From contig CM032816.1 of the NCBI GenBank assembly GCA_019155185.1, positions 5,051,010 to 5,115,009 of the forward strand: DNA of 64,000 bases, read 5' to 3'. Made by a program: the position numbers and the translations under genes. Within the stretch, counting starts at the first letter, position 1; each line of letters starts with the position of its first letter. The stretch comes from Beaufortia kweichowensis. Its lineage: Eukaryota > Chordata > Actinopteri > Cypriniformes > Gastromyzontidae. Under the pieces are notes generated by a model. That model did not search any database, was not told where the DNA came from, and saw nothing but the letters and a program-made list of their open reading frames with translations. Below, one piece after another: positions 50,843 through 61,538 of this stretch.

Positions 50843-51663
50843 CGGAAATGTTTCAAGGGGACCCAAATAAGTGAGTAGACCTGCTTATTGTTTAATTTTC
50901 CCGCCAGTGTTGTTAATGACTTGTGTTGGACTTGGCAATTAATCAGAAGACTCAAAAGTATCTTTTAAAATGATTTATTTTAACTCAAAAATAAAATCAC
51001 ACTTGAAGAAAATTGCAGAATTCTGTTTTCAGTACTTCTTCTTGATGGTCAGCCAAGCCAGCAACCCAGACCTGTTGGACCTTTTTCCCGAATTTGGGGC
51101 ATGGTTATCTCCAGTTTCCTGCTAGGTCTGCAAAGATAATCGCTTAGTCTGCACAAACAACATTTTTTGTAAAGGGCAAAAGACATATTCGAGTGCTTAG
51201 GGCACTTCACTAGATAGCACATTTCATATATGGTTATACCGGGTTCTTCTCTCCCTTGGTAAATTTTCCACTGCCAAGACACATAAGACTATGAATATAT
51301 ATATATAGCAAATAGTGATTAATATTGTTTTATTGATTAATGTTATTATAATGATTAATATCAACACCAAAATGAGAGTAAATAATGGTTAACACAAGAA
51401 TATATCAGAGTTTAATGATTAATGTTGAACTCTGTAAAGACAAATGATTAATGTCAAACTCTGTAAAGGAAAGTTAAAAACATGATGAATACAATTTCAC
51501 TTGAAAGGTGAGTTTTCTTTTGTTTATTTAAACATCTGATCGTATAATTGCCTTTTTATAGTAGCCTAAATAATCTGACATGGTACACAACAGTAGAAAA
51601 TTAAAACAATAAGCAGGTCCCAGTAGGGTTCGTCACTTATTTGGGTAAAACATAATATTTTTT

Positions 51664-52065
51664 AACAATTTGCATGTTGTGGACTTTTGCAGCGCTTTTT
51701 CTATTTGCAAGTGTTGTGGACTTTTGCAGCCAGCGTTTTTCTATTGCAAGTTTGCATCAGACTTTTGCAGCCGTTTGTGGACTTTGCAGCGTTTTTCTCA
51801 TTTGCAAGTGCGTTGTGGACTTTGCAGCGCCGCTTTTCATTTGCAAGTGTTGTGGAATTTGCAAGTGTTGTGGACTTTTTGCAGCCGCTTTTTCTATTTG
51901 CAAGTGTTGTGGACTTTGCAGCCGCGTTTTTCATTTGCAAGTGTTGTGGACTTTGCTGCGTTTTTTTATTTGCAAGTGTTGTGGACTTTGCAGCCAGCTT
52001 TTCTATTTGCAAGTGTTGTGGACTTTGCATTTTCATTTGCAAGTGTTGTGGACTTTGCAGCGCAT
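51664..52065 (+). repeat. Right minisatellite arm, ~36-base unit, about 12 copies
   Basis: The unit is roughly TTTCTATTTGCAAGTG followed by TTGTGGACTTTGCAGCCGC, with length varying from about 17 to 40. All three plus frames are open for 132-153 codons because the unit has no stop in any frame, so none is a gene. Confidence 0.95.
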
Positions 52066-52130
52066 GTGTTAATCAAACTAATAAGATGTTTTTTCTATTT
52101 GCATGTGTTTTCTTTATTTTTAGCACCGTA

Positions 52131-52639
52131 GACTGATTGTGGGTCATTGGTTAACTAGTTAGCATGCACACTTACATTAGCAAGACATTTGTAGAAGATA
52201 ATCTGAGAATCTGTGCTATTTTAAGCATAATATTTTTTAACAAACATCTGATTTGCATCAGAAATGCCATTCATTTAACATGCAACTGGGAGCATTTTAG
52301 TTAACTTTAATGTTTTTTTAATGTTCGAAAAAGATGATAATGTTTTTTATTATTTTTTGTTTATTGTTATTTTAATTGTTTATAACAATTATATAATATA
52401 TATAAATCTGATTTATTTATATAATGATATAAATAAATATTAAATATTTGTTTTATATAAGTATGTTATTATTTATTTTATTATTATTTATCTTATGTAT
52501 TGCTGTTTATTGTTAATTTATTTAGCTAAATTACAAAATGTACAAATCGGTGATTTAAACGATGTTAAACCCCACGTTTAGGATTGCAAAATACCAAAGT
52601 TTATAAAATAAATAAAGTAAAATCAGATCTCCTGAAAAG
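52131..52639. repeat. AT-rich low-complexity stretch
   Basis: Dense TTATTTAT/ATATAAAT words from about 52335 to 52520. No gene or element ends. Confidence 0.6.
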
Positions 52640-52907
52640 TTAACCTGATAACTGGATGAAATGCACTATTCGAACCACATTTTTTCATTTTGAACATTAA
52701 AATTTAAAGGTAATTTTAATATAATTTGTTTAGTTTATGTTTTTTGTTATGAAAATTGTCAAATATTTATTCTTGAGTTTCAGACCTTTTATCAAATATA
52801 AAGTTTGTCATGATTAGAATTTAACTATGACATATTAAAGTGAATAGTGAAATAATCCATGTGTTCTTCCTGTGGAACGATGACAATTAACAGTCAAAAC
52901 AAGTTAA
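52640..52907 (+). mobile_element. TTAA-ended MITE, copy 3 of 3
   Basis: It begins TTAACCTGATAACTGGATG and ends CAAGTTAA. TTTTTTGTTATGAAAATTGT, AAGTTTGTCATGATTAGAAT, ATATTAAAGTGAATAGTGAA and TCTTCCTGTGGAACGATGAC match copy 1 in order. At 268 bases it is shorter than copies 1 and 2, through loss in the left third. Confidence 0.7.
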
Positions 52908-53778
52908 AAATAAGAGTTTCATGACATGTTTTGTTCTGTTTTATGATGTACATATACCATCCTCATATACTAGTATGAGTACAGTATGTAAGATGTGTAA
53001 TATGGCATTTGTTCTTCTATCACATTAATCCTAGCATTCCCATATCAGTAAAATCTGTTATTCTGCTTTCAATCACAAGGCATGGTCCTCTTTTAAAATT
53101 TAAGCAGGAAACATTAATCACGTGGAGCTTCGTAATAGATCACATTTGTATGTGCTTGGTCTAGCGTGGTGTGGTCCGCGGGTATCGGGAAACAACAGTG
53201 TAGCTGACGCCTGTCCCGTATGGGGCCTGCAGGAGCATTTTATAGTTGGCGCTGGGAGGTTGGAGACTCTAATCCCTTCGTTCTCTCTCTCTCTCCCCCT
53301 CTGCTTTTCTGAGTAAAGACAGCATGACTTCTGTCGCCCAGAGGATTGCATACAATAAGAACATTATCCCGGAAAGAGAAGCGAAGTGACGCTTCTAGAT
53401 AGATGATACCTCTGCCCATTAAAATAACATCTCATGCAAAGACTTTGGGGGTCGGTTGGGGACAGTGAAGATTCGGTACTACAGAGGGAAAGTTATGTAA
53501 ATATATACAACACTGTTCCAATTACTAAAAAGTAAACAGAACTAAAGTATAGAGCAATATAGAGATGGAGACTAAACGAATATGTGTGTTGTAAATAAAA
53601 AGCCTGCTTGAACCGAGTGACTTGAACACACGTCTTCCTTTATGTCACATAATTAATATTCATGAGAAAAACTGACCTAGGTTTAAATTTTGATTATTTT
53701 CATTTTCATTTTGATCGTATTGCAAGCCATTCGCTTTGTCAATTTTTGTATATTTAACCTTATTGTCATTGTGATTTG
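52908..53778. other. Non-coding stretch
   Basis: Mixed composition; 53100-53480 is balanced. Frames of 64-77 codons overlap on opposite strands and are unrecognised. Confidence 0.35.
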
Positions 53779-53970
53779 GTATGATTTTTTTTGTTTGTTT
53801 ACTACATAATGTAAAGAACATTCTTCGAAAATATAACCTTGTTGTGGACTAAAGGCTGTGTCAAAAATGGAAATCATAGTGAAATTAATGATTAAAAAAA
53901 TCAAACTTTGATGTTTGTAATCTCAAAATTAGATTGAGACTTCAGCTTGGTTTTCACAGAAAGGGTCACA
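53779..53970 (+). mobile_element. MITE with CAGGGTCACA-type end, truncated copy
   Basis: TACATAATGTAAAGAACATT, AAAATATAACCTTG, GGAAATCATAGTGA and AGATTGAGACTTCAGCTTGG then TTTTCACAGAAAGGGTCACA match the copies at 11108 and 19316 in order. The left terminus is missing. Confidence 0.7.
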
Positions 53971-54674
53971 TATTATGTAATCTTATGATTAGACAGAGTT
54001 TTTCATTGTTGTATGCTTGTCTTGAATCATAGTTTGTTTTGAAGCGAAGGGTTGGCCGGCGGTAACAGCATGTTATTCATTTTAATGGAGGTGTGTGATG
54101 CGAGTGGAAGCCAGTGTGCAGATTACAAGGGAGTTGCTTTGGCTTTGATGCCTGTCACCATCTGGATGTTCATGTTTATAAATGATGCCATTTTCGTGGA
54201 TGCCAGCTAAAAGAATCGGTGGAATATGAACCCACGATACCAACCTTCTAAAAGATCTAAAATTAGCAGTTATAAATATGAGGGATTTGCTTGAATATGG
54301 AGGTGGTTTGCATCTCATGTAAACCAAATGATAGAAAAAAGCCTTTTCTATTTCTTTGTAGTAATGTTGTTTGGTGAAATAAAGAAAAAACTAAAATTGA
54401 TTTACGATAACGCATCTATTTTTTTGTAGGATGAAACAAGCTGCCCCCTAGCTCAGGGTACAAAGCAATCTCTGCAGGGAGATAATGTTAAGAGTTTCAA
54501 AAGGCCCCTTTGGTACTTTGAAGAAAATCTTGTACTTGTCAGAATTACGCAACCCCATGGTCTTTGTTTTGCTGGGGTGCGTAAGGCAAACCCCTCGCGC
54601 CCAGCGCTGCTCTTGTTTGCTTTGAGTTGGTCTCGAGCTCTGTTTGAAGACCAGGCATTAGGGGTTTGGAGGAC
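53971..54674. other. Non-coding stretch
   Basis: Mixed composition; 54430-54674 is balanced, with CpGs. See the candidate exon that follows. Confidence 0.3.
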
Positions 54675-54722
54675 ATGCGTTTGGAGAACCGTCTGAGGGC
54701 AGTGCAGTCAAACGGGCTGCAG
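54675..54722 (+). other. Candidate short coding exon (first exon or micro-exon), weak
   Basis: An ATG with G at -3 opens a 16-codon frame, MRLENRLRAVQSNGLQ, ending exactly at CAG followed by GTATGTG, a consensus splice donor in phase 0. The open frame extends upstream only to about 54650, where a TGA lies, so this would be a first coding exon, or an internal exon using a CAG or TAG acceptor near 54650-54660. I do not recognise the peptide. Chance occurrence is quite possible. Confidence 0.15.
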
Positions 54723-55035
54723 GTATGTGTGTAAACACCGCCCGGGGGCATAACGTAATGCTTTAGTTAACACCAGCAAATTGTTTTGTTTTTCTTCTAC
54801 TCTGCGGAGAGAATAGAGTCCTTAGATAATCTGGTAAAGACACTGTCAGATGTGAGGCAGATGTGCTGAAATTCCATCCTGTTAGAGGACGCATGCAAAT
54901 TTACATTACAATCAAACTCTGTGATGATTTTATGGGCATTGTGGAAAGTAAGAAGATAAAAAAGGGAATACATACATTTTTGGTTTTCCTTTAGTTTCTC
55001 AATTAGTTTTTGTCAGGCCATTATGGAAAGTAAAA
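54723..55035. other. Non-coding stretch
   Basis: Mixed composition, no recognised element. Confidence 0.35.
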
Positions 55036-55259
55036 AGGATGTGTTATTTTTTAACAAATTTTTTGTGTTATGCTGTTTAACACATAATGTGTCATTTTGT
55101 GTTAAATACATAAAAGGGACAACACATGTTGAGTTGAAAATAACACAAGTTGAGTTAAAAGTAACACAAAATGTGTTGTTTTTAAATTAACACAAAGATG
55201 TGTCTAGTTAGGGACAACACATCTTGTGTTATTTTTAACACATCTGTTTTTAGAGTGTA
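55036..55259. mobile_element. MITE rich in TTAACACA words, right end AGAGTGTA
   Basis: The sequence is built of TGTGTTATTTTTAACACA-like inverted words (AACACATCTTGTGTTATTTT and GTGTTGTTTTTAAATTAACA). It ends CTGTTTTTAGAGTGTA, the terminal repeat of a common fish MITE type that begins TACACTCTAAAAA. The left terminus is degraded. Many internal hairpins are possible. Confidence 0.6.
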
Positions 55260-57470
55260 TGAAAGACTGCAAAATCGTTTTAAATGTGTGATTTGGATGA
55301 TTTTATCAGAATTTTTTAATATTCTATCCAAAACAGATACTTGATTAGACGAGGGTTGTCAGATTGACATAAAACAACAAATTACAGTTCACATTTTTGG
55401 TATAAGTATTGTAAGCATATGAAATGATAAGTGGTGCTTAGCAAGAGATTAAACTAAAGTTAAAGGAGTATAAAACAAAAAACGAATTTTGCAAAGGTTT
55501 AACTAAAAGAAGTGTGATCTGTAGGTTTTTTATTAAAAAAATTGAAAAAATCTGTTATTGTGCAAATACATAAAAACAGTCTTCAAAACTGTCTCACCAA
55601 TCTGCAATGGTAAACTTAGAATAATGATTTATAATTTGGTACAGTTTTACAGGAAATGTTGTTTAATGTCATTTGACTTCAGTCCATGTGAGGGTGAGTA
55701 CATAAAGTTACCTGCAATTTTATCATTTAAAAAAAGATGGAAAGTTACAGAATGCATCTTTAAGAAGACTCTTAAATCTCTTGCTCTGTAATTGACCTGA
55801 AAGAGAAAAAACGAATGTTCACAATAGCGAACATGTATCTGCATGTGACACATTTCGGAAAACACAACTGTGCATGAAATTAAGCTTGCGTAACTATAAG
55901 CGTTTGGGTTCACGCACTCGCCCAAAGTTTGTTTTGGGCCTTAGACACACTGTAGGTTGAGGAGAACATGTTTAGTTTCGCACAAATATTTATTTTGTGC
56001 CGTGGCCCTTGACGGCAGCAGTGAAAGACCGAGAAAGATGGAGAAAAACAGTTGAGAATGGCTGAGGGTGGGCGGGCGAGTTATTCGGTACCGGATGCTG
56101 ACAGGTGAGCTTGTGCCCACTGGTGGGCCGAAGCGTTGGCACGGCGATTGATTTCACACCTGTCCTTCACTTTAAACTCATCTCTTCTTTCTCTCTGCAG
56201 ACTGTTTACATTAGACTCTCTTTCTTTCTTTCTCTCTACAAATTACCTCTGTTATCATTGGCACAAATTACTTTAGCTCTAAACATGTTTCTTCATTTCT
56301 GAAGTATGTATGAGTAATTTGGATACACTAAGTGTTTAAGCGTCGCATTTTCCATAATGACTGCTGTTCACTGAAAGCTTTAATCAAATAAAGCTCGCTG
56401 TGGGTAAAATTGCAGCAACACAACACATTGTGCATTTGAACAAAAACCTGGTTGTTTTTTACCAAGTAGTTTCATCTGCAATTTCTGCTTTAATATTATG
56501 ACAAATAATGATTGGTTTTCCGAACACTTCCCCTGTCAGTCATTGGTCAGTGGGACTATTTAACATCACACAATTGGTTAAACCAAAGTTGCTAAACCAA
56601 TACAAAAAAAAACAGTTGAGGTTTAATCTACCACAGTTCATAATGATTTATTGATTTTTCTTTTTCCCGTTTACCTTCTTCATATATCAACACTGATCTT
56701 TTTTCTACATTATTATGTGCAACAGATCGACCGAGCGAGTATCTGTCCTGTTTCAGTTATTTGGGATTCATCCAGTTTCATTGACGGTAAAAGTAAAGAA
56801 ATCAAATATTTTATTTTATTTTAATGTATTAATATGGCACACACAGACACATATATATGCTTAAACTCCATGGACTGCATCCACCATCCAGCTTATACTT
56901 TAAATTTCCTTTAATCTCTTATCTTATTAATCTTAAAAAAAGGAAAAGAAAAGAAGGGTATTTTTGCCCTGAAGCGGTAGAAGTGGAATTTGTATTTAGT
57001 TGATTCTGGTTCCCCGATGACTAGAGTTAAATGAGCTCAGAGTCTGGCTGAATGCTCTATAATTGTGATGAGTCTTTTTACCTCCGAACAATTAAAGATG
57101 CACACGCTCTTTGGAGACCATTGTCGGACTGGGAGGGCTGAGCATGTGCAGGGGACGTCCACCCAAACCCCACCGTACCTTCTTACAGTTTGCCGGCCCG
57201 ACGGCCTTCTCAGAGGTCGACACCGATCGATTTATTATCTTGTGTCAGGGCTTGGCAAGCTCCTTCATCTCGCTCGAACGCCAATTCAAGGGTAGAAGCT
57301 ACTGGAGCCAGAGCCTTATTGATGGTTTAAGATCAGTGTTTGAGATCAAACCTAGTCTCAGCTTTAGATGCCTGATGTATCTAGCATGCAAAACTGGGAA
57401 AAGACTTGATATAGTAAGCACTGTTCTGATTGGCCGCACAGGTTTATTGTATTTCCATGTCTATTTTCCA
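55260..57470. other. Non-coding stretch
   Basis: Mostly AT-rich. A strong acceptor-like tract CTCTTCTTTCTCTCTGCAG ends at 56200 but is followed by more pyrimidine tract, not coding sequence. The 140-codon plus frame at 57111-57533 runs into a GA repeat and is unrecognised. Confidence 0.3.
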
Positions 57471-57501
57471 GAGAGAGCGAGAGAGAGAGAGAGAGAGAGA
57501 G
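57471..57501. repeat. Short (GA)n microsatellite
   Basis: GA units with one GCGA interruption. Confidence 0.95.
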
Positions 57502-57795
57502 TAATAGGTCATTCATGGGGTCAGGCCATGTGAATGCAAATATTTATACAAGCGATTAAGACACCCCCACGACTGCCGCCCACCCCTTTTAAATAAAGAG
57601 CCCGGCTTGAAAGCACATCACCTCCTGAAGGCAAGACAGGAGAGAGTGAGCGAAAGAAAAAGAGAGAAAGCCCAAAGAAATGGTGACGTAAATATGAGTC
57701 AGTCATCTTTTTGCCTTTACAATACAGAGATTAGAGCAGCGGCTCTTTTTTGGGATGCGAATCTCATCCTTTTTTCTTTTCTTTTATCCCCTCAG

Positions 57796-57939
57796 CCAAC
57801 AAGCGCAGGATATTTCACACTGTCACAGCCATTTACTGAGAGGGTCACATTTGTTAATCTTGCCAGTGATGGTCTGGATTGTGATGCACCAATATGTGCT
57901 ATGTTTCAAATCAGTAAAGAAAATATTTTGTCAGGTTGA
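57796..57939 (+). other. Open frame behind a strong splice-acceptor-like tract, weak exon candidate
   Basis: A pyrimidine tract of about 28 bases ends in CCCCTCAG at 57795. From there a frame is open through PTSAGYFTLSQPFTERVTFV to a stop at 57939. The 3' end runs into a minus-strand SINE, and no donor or polyadenylation signal is evident. I do not recognise the peptide. It is more likely coincidental than a terminal exon. Confidence 0.12.
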
Positions 57940-57995
57940 GAAATGAACCCATGACCTGCTACGGTAACACAATGCTTAATGCTTAATTTGTTAAA
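57938..57995 (-). mobile_element. tRNA-derived SINE head, minus strand
   Basis: On the minus strand it reads AAGCATTGTGTTACCGTAGC then AGGTCATGGGTTCATTTCTC, matching the anticodon-arm to B-box part of the common cyprinid tRNA-SINE. The A-box region is decayed and no tail is found downstream. A truncated fragment. Confidence 0.55.
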
Positions 57996-59224
57996 TAATC
58001 AAAAAAGATACAATGTTATATAATAATCCACTGTTGGCATATAAAGACATTTAGCATTGCAGTGAAACATTCAAACCTCAAATGGCACACATTCAATTTG
58101 GCCTTCCCGAACAAAAACGTCTTGTTCTATTCAGACGTACGTTTAAACATATTGTAATACCTGTCGAGTTGATTTAGGATGAATCCCTCAGACCTTTCAT
58201 CTCGATTAAGGACATTTTCCAGAGTTTCTGTAGATCTTTCATGATAATAAATTGATTTGAAGACAGAATCCCCTTGTAACCTCTTGTGTTTGTGGTTTTT
58301 GTAAACAAAAATACATTGTACCACAGTAATCAAGTAATGAAATGACTAACCGCACTCAGACTCCAAAATTTAGGTGATTTTGTAGCAGTTTTTCTATTCA
58401 AAGCCTTTCCGAGAAAACGCTCCTTTTGACTGATTCGAAGAAAGGCTTTTTGGTGTAATGCAAGACTGTCATGGTCCACAATGGTATCACACACAGTGCT
58501 AAAATCAATTTAAGGTAGTTAACATGAAAAACACACCCTTCAGAAAAGATCAAGAATACAACAGACATGAGTTTGTCATAAATTAGACGTTGTTTTTCAG
58601 CAAACATCATCTCCAACACAACACTGATTTGCTTTCAGCTGTCAGTGTTTCTTACGATGAACACCTTTTCTTATGACATGTTTCTTCAACGGTTAGGCAC
58701 TTTACCTGAACGAATCCTCAGACGATATATTAGACCACTCAAACATCAGCCCTACAATTTGTAACATCAAGATTCACTCAGTATTCATGAGGGCTGATTC
58801 TTCATTCCACTCTTTTGTTTTGAAAGCTCAGTTGTACGTCCCTTTTAAAGTTTTTAGTTTTTCCAACTTATGTACGCTTATTTCTGTTTGCAATATTGTT
58901 TGGCTTTCCTAGGCTAGATTACATCTCTGTTATTCAAGGTCAGTGTCTGAATGAATTTACTTTGAAAAGACTCTTAGTTCATCACTGGCAGACGTTTCTG
59001 GTATGGATAAGTATTGGTCTGTGGGAATCGGTGACTCATTGTGGAACTGATTGAATTGGTTTCACCAGTCATCTTTAACTCTCAAAACCGGACACTGGTG
59101 TTGTAAAAACTGCATCACTAAAGCTTTTTATTTACTTACTGTACTTATTGTTTTTGATGTAGTAGTAAGTGACGGGACCATGACGTGCTCAACATGTATT
59201 GGAGCATTTTCACTAGCGATTTAT
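57996..59224. other. AT-rich non-coding stretch
   Basis: No gene, RNA gene or mobile-element end recognised. Minus-strand frames of 68-73 codons are unrecognised. Confidence 0.35.
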
Positions 59225-59488
59225 AACCCAGAACACTCCAGCAACACCATGGCAACCACTCACAACACCCCATCATCATGGCCCTATCTTAACCCAGATC
59301 ATTCTAGCAACTGCATAGCAACACCATGGCAACCACTAACAACACCCCATCATCATGGCCCTATCTTAACCCAGATCATTCTACAACTGCATAGCAACAC
59401 CATGGCAACCACTAACAACACCCCATCATCATGGCCCTATCTTAACACTTTTCTATCCCATGAGATCATTCTAGCAACTGCATAGCAA
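59225..59488 (+). repeat. Minisatellite, ~77-base unit, three copies plus partial
   Basis: ACCATGGCAACCACT starts at 59246, 59323 and 59399 (periods 77 and 76), followed by ACAACACCCCATCATCATGG and CCCTATCTTAAC, then ATCATTCTAGCAACTGCATA. The third unit ends in a variant, and a partial unit follows. The 144-codon frame over it is an artefact. Confidence 0.93.
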
Positions 59489-59599
59489 ATAACTCGTTTA
59501 TTAAACTTTTTAAACAACGTAAATCGATGGGATATGTTTGTAAATTGGCTGTAAAATATGTTTAATTTTGAAGCAATTTAGCGTGCTTGTGGGAAGCGA

Positions 59600-59690
59600 T
59601 TGGATGGCAACAACTTACAACACCCTGTAATTCTGACCCTAGCTTAACTCACAACACACCTGCATAGTAACACCCTGGCAACAACACTTT
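59600..59690 (+). repeat. Diverged outlying units of the 59.2-kb minisatellite
   Basis: GATGGCAACAACTTACAACA followed by CCCTGTAATTCTGACCCTAG and CTGCATAGTAACACCCTGG are degraded versions of the same unit, separated from the main array by about 110 unrelated bases. Confidence 0.65.
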
Positions 59691-59779
59691 CCACTCTTAC
59701 AAAAGTAATTGATTATTGATGATATCACTTACATTATACAGACTGGAGAAATGCATCAGTCTAAATCAACATCTTTCAG

Positions 59780-60365
59780 TTTTGAGTGAATGAGAGCGTC
59801 TAGTGGATCTCAATTTTTTTAGACTTTTAATCAGGCCCTGAAAGCCAATGATTAAGGATTGGTTTCTCTTTCTCTTTGTCTCGCTGTAAAAGGGTGTCAT
59901 GCCGGGAAACGGCTGCCAGATGATGATATAATGATCATGAACGTACAATGAGAGGCAGGGAGCAGGAGAATGTTTGCTTTTATTTAACTGATAACCCATG
60001 TACACAATTTGCTCTGAAAGATGTTCAACAATTACATAAACTGTAGCTGATTAGTTAATGGCTGTCATTTCATGGACTGAGCATCTGGTCTCTCTCTCAG
60101 ACACACACACACACGCGCGTTTGTGTGCTGCATCCATCTGTAAATTAAAGCATTCATCTCTTGCTCAAGTACAGATCGCTTCAAATGGCTTATGAAATCT
60201 CTCTGTTTGCCTGATGGCTCCGTGCCGCTGCCCTTTCTTTACAGAAACGATTACATCCTCAATAAAAAAATGCTTCCCTTGGAGTGTTTATTGATTAGAC
60301 TCCCTAGACTGGAGTATCAGATGCAAGTAATATTCGTGGGAGAGTTCATGCAAACGTAGATCACA
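59780..60365. promoter_or_regulatory. Candidate conserved non-coding block
   Basis: Repeat-free apart from a short (CA)n at about 60099-60114. It carries GCTGATTAGTTAATGGCTGT near 60047, ATCCATCTGTAAATTAAAGC near 60132, and GTTTATTGATTAGACTCC near 60285. An acceptor-like CCCTTTCTTTACAG ends near 60244 without recognisable coding sequence. Regulatory function is inferred. Confidence 0.35.
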
Positions 60366-61492
60366 AGTTTAGATTTAGTCTTTGTTTAGGGTTTTTAGAT
60401 CAGTGTTTTGGTGCAAGACACAGATTTCACACTGGACACCAAATTATGACCCAACACAGTATCGTAATATGTTATCATACAAAAATAAACACACATTTCT
60501 ATTAATATTCTGCTTTTGGATCACTGGAATTGTTTTTTTTCTTTAAGAAATATCACACACAAATGAAGGAGAAGTGGGGAAAAAAGTAGAATAAGTGAGT
60601 TTGAAGGAGCGTCAGGCCTTATCAGTTGAGTTTTAGGCTGTGTAACATTAATACACAGTAATTAAGAGCTGTTGGAGTGGGTTTTGATAGGGGAGAGAGG
60701 AAAGATCTAGCAGGATATGAGTGTTGAAAGGATGGTTTTCTTCGGGAAGCGTTTGGAATATCTGCTGTCAGAGTATGTTAGATCTTCTCCCGCTCACAGA
60801 CCCGGCGGTGGTCACGGGGGAGAAGAAGACCAAACAGAGCTAAGCTTTCAGTCTTTCAGAAAGAGCTGGAGTCACGGTCTGCATAACCTACTGGATACAA
60901 AAGACGTACAGTTTGTGTTTCTCGTGTTGAAAACATTCATTCAGACATCAACATTTTGAAATTAATGCGTTTAGCTTTAAAGAAATTAATTATTGCAGTG
61001 TTTTTTTTATTTATTATTAATTTACACAAAAAATAAAACAAAATTAAGTCAATATGTCACACTGCAGCACTGCATTTAATGCACGTCATGTCATTATTTA
61101 CTATTTTCTATTACAAGTTACTATGATTTTTACCATAATATTTTTTAAATAAACTGCTAAAAAAACTGCTTTAATCTTTTTCTGGATAAAAAAACAAATG
61201 TTTGCAGAATTTCAATATTTTCATATTGTAAAAGTAGAAGTTTCCGGTGGCATAAGATGACTGTGGATTTGGATAAATAATGTGTATTGTTGTACTATAT
61301 TAGTAACTATATAATGTTGTTTATCATACGTGTTCAACATACAGTACAGCTGCAGTTGAGGAAATTGTGGAAAAACCTGCAACGTAATATTGTATATATT
61401 TAAAATCTAGCATGTTCCCTATACGTTTATCATTTGAATTTCAATTTCAATGTTTAAGAACATCTGTCATGTTGGTTGGTCGGTCTACAGCG
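60366..61492. other. AT-rich non-coding stretch
   Basis: No gene, RNA gene or recognised repeat. The 80-codon frame at 60717-60959 is unrecognised and lacks splice context. Confidence 0.35.
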
Positions 61493-61538
61493 TTGTACTG
61501 TACTGTACTGTACTGTACTGTACTATACACACACACAC
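61493..61538. repeat. (TGTAC)n pentanucleotide array adjoining (AC)n
   Basis: About six TGTAC units (61493-61523), then about six AC units. The pentamer contains the palindrome GTAC. Confidence 0.93.

Larger units (their letters stand above)
50593..52130. mobile_element. Foldback-like element with minisatellite inverted arms
   Basis: The left arm (50593-50842) carries about six or seven units whose minus-strand sense reads like GTGTTGTGGACTTTTGCAGC. The right arm (51664-52130) carries about twelve such units in plus sense. Single-copy parts also pair. CTTCATTAGTTTGAC (50632-50646) corresponds to TCAAACTAATAAG (52073-52085). ACCCAAATAAGTGAG and ACCTGCTTATTGTTTAAT (50861-50897) correspond to 51602-51646. 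The outermost CACGGTGG and CACCGT words also match. The spacer is unique, with no transposase frame recognised. Target-site duplications were not identified. Confidence 0.65.

Noticed and set aside
50513..50955. Minus-strand frames of 117 and 87 codons with LWTFAA / IYQVLWT words
   Set aside because: They lie on the left arm of the same minisatellite in reverse orientation and repeat the same artefact.
51670..52136. Three long overlapping plus-strand frames (132-153 codons) rich in CKCCGL / QVLWTL words
   Set aside because: All three frames are open because the minisatellite unit has no stop codon in any frame. The repeated peptide is a by-product of the tandem repeat.
56170..56230. Strong pyrimidine tract ending in CTGCAG
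   Set aside because: Followed by another pyrimidine tract and no useful reading frame. Probably a chance acceptor.
57111..57533. 140-codon plus frame ending in an Arg-Glu run
   Set aside because: It runs into the (GA)n repeat. The unique part is unrecognised, and a second overlapping frame is open too.
59051..59485. 144-codon frame with NTPSSWPYLN repeats
   Set aside because: The second half is the 77-base minisatellite read in shifting frames. There is no known domain.
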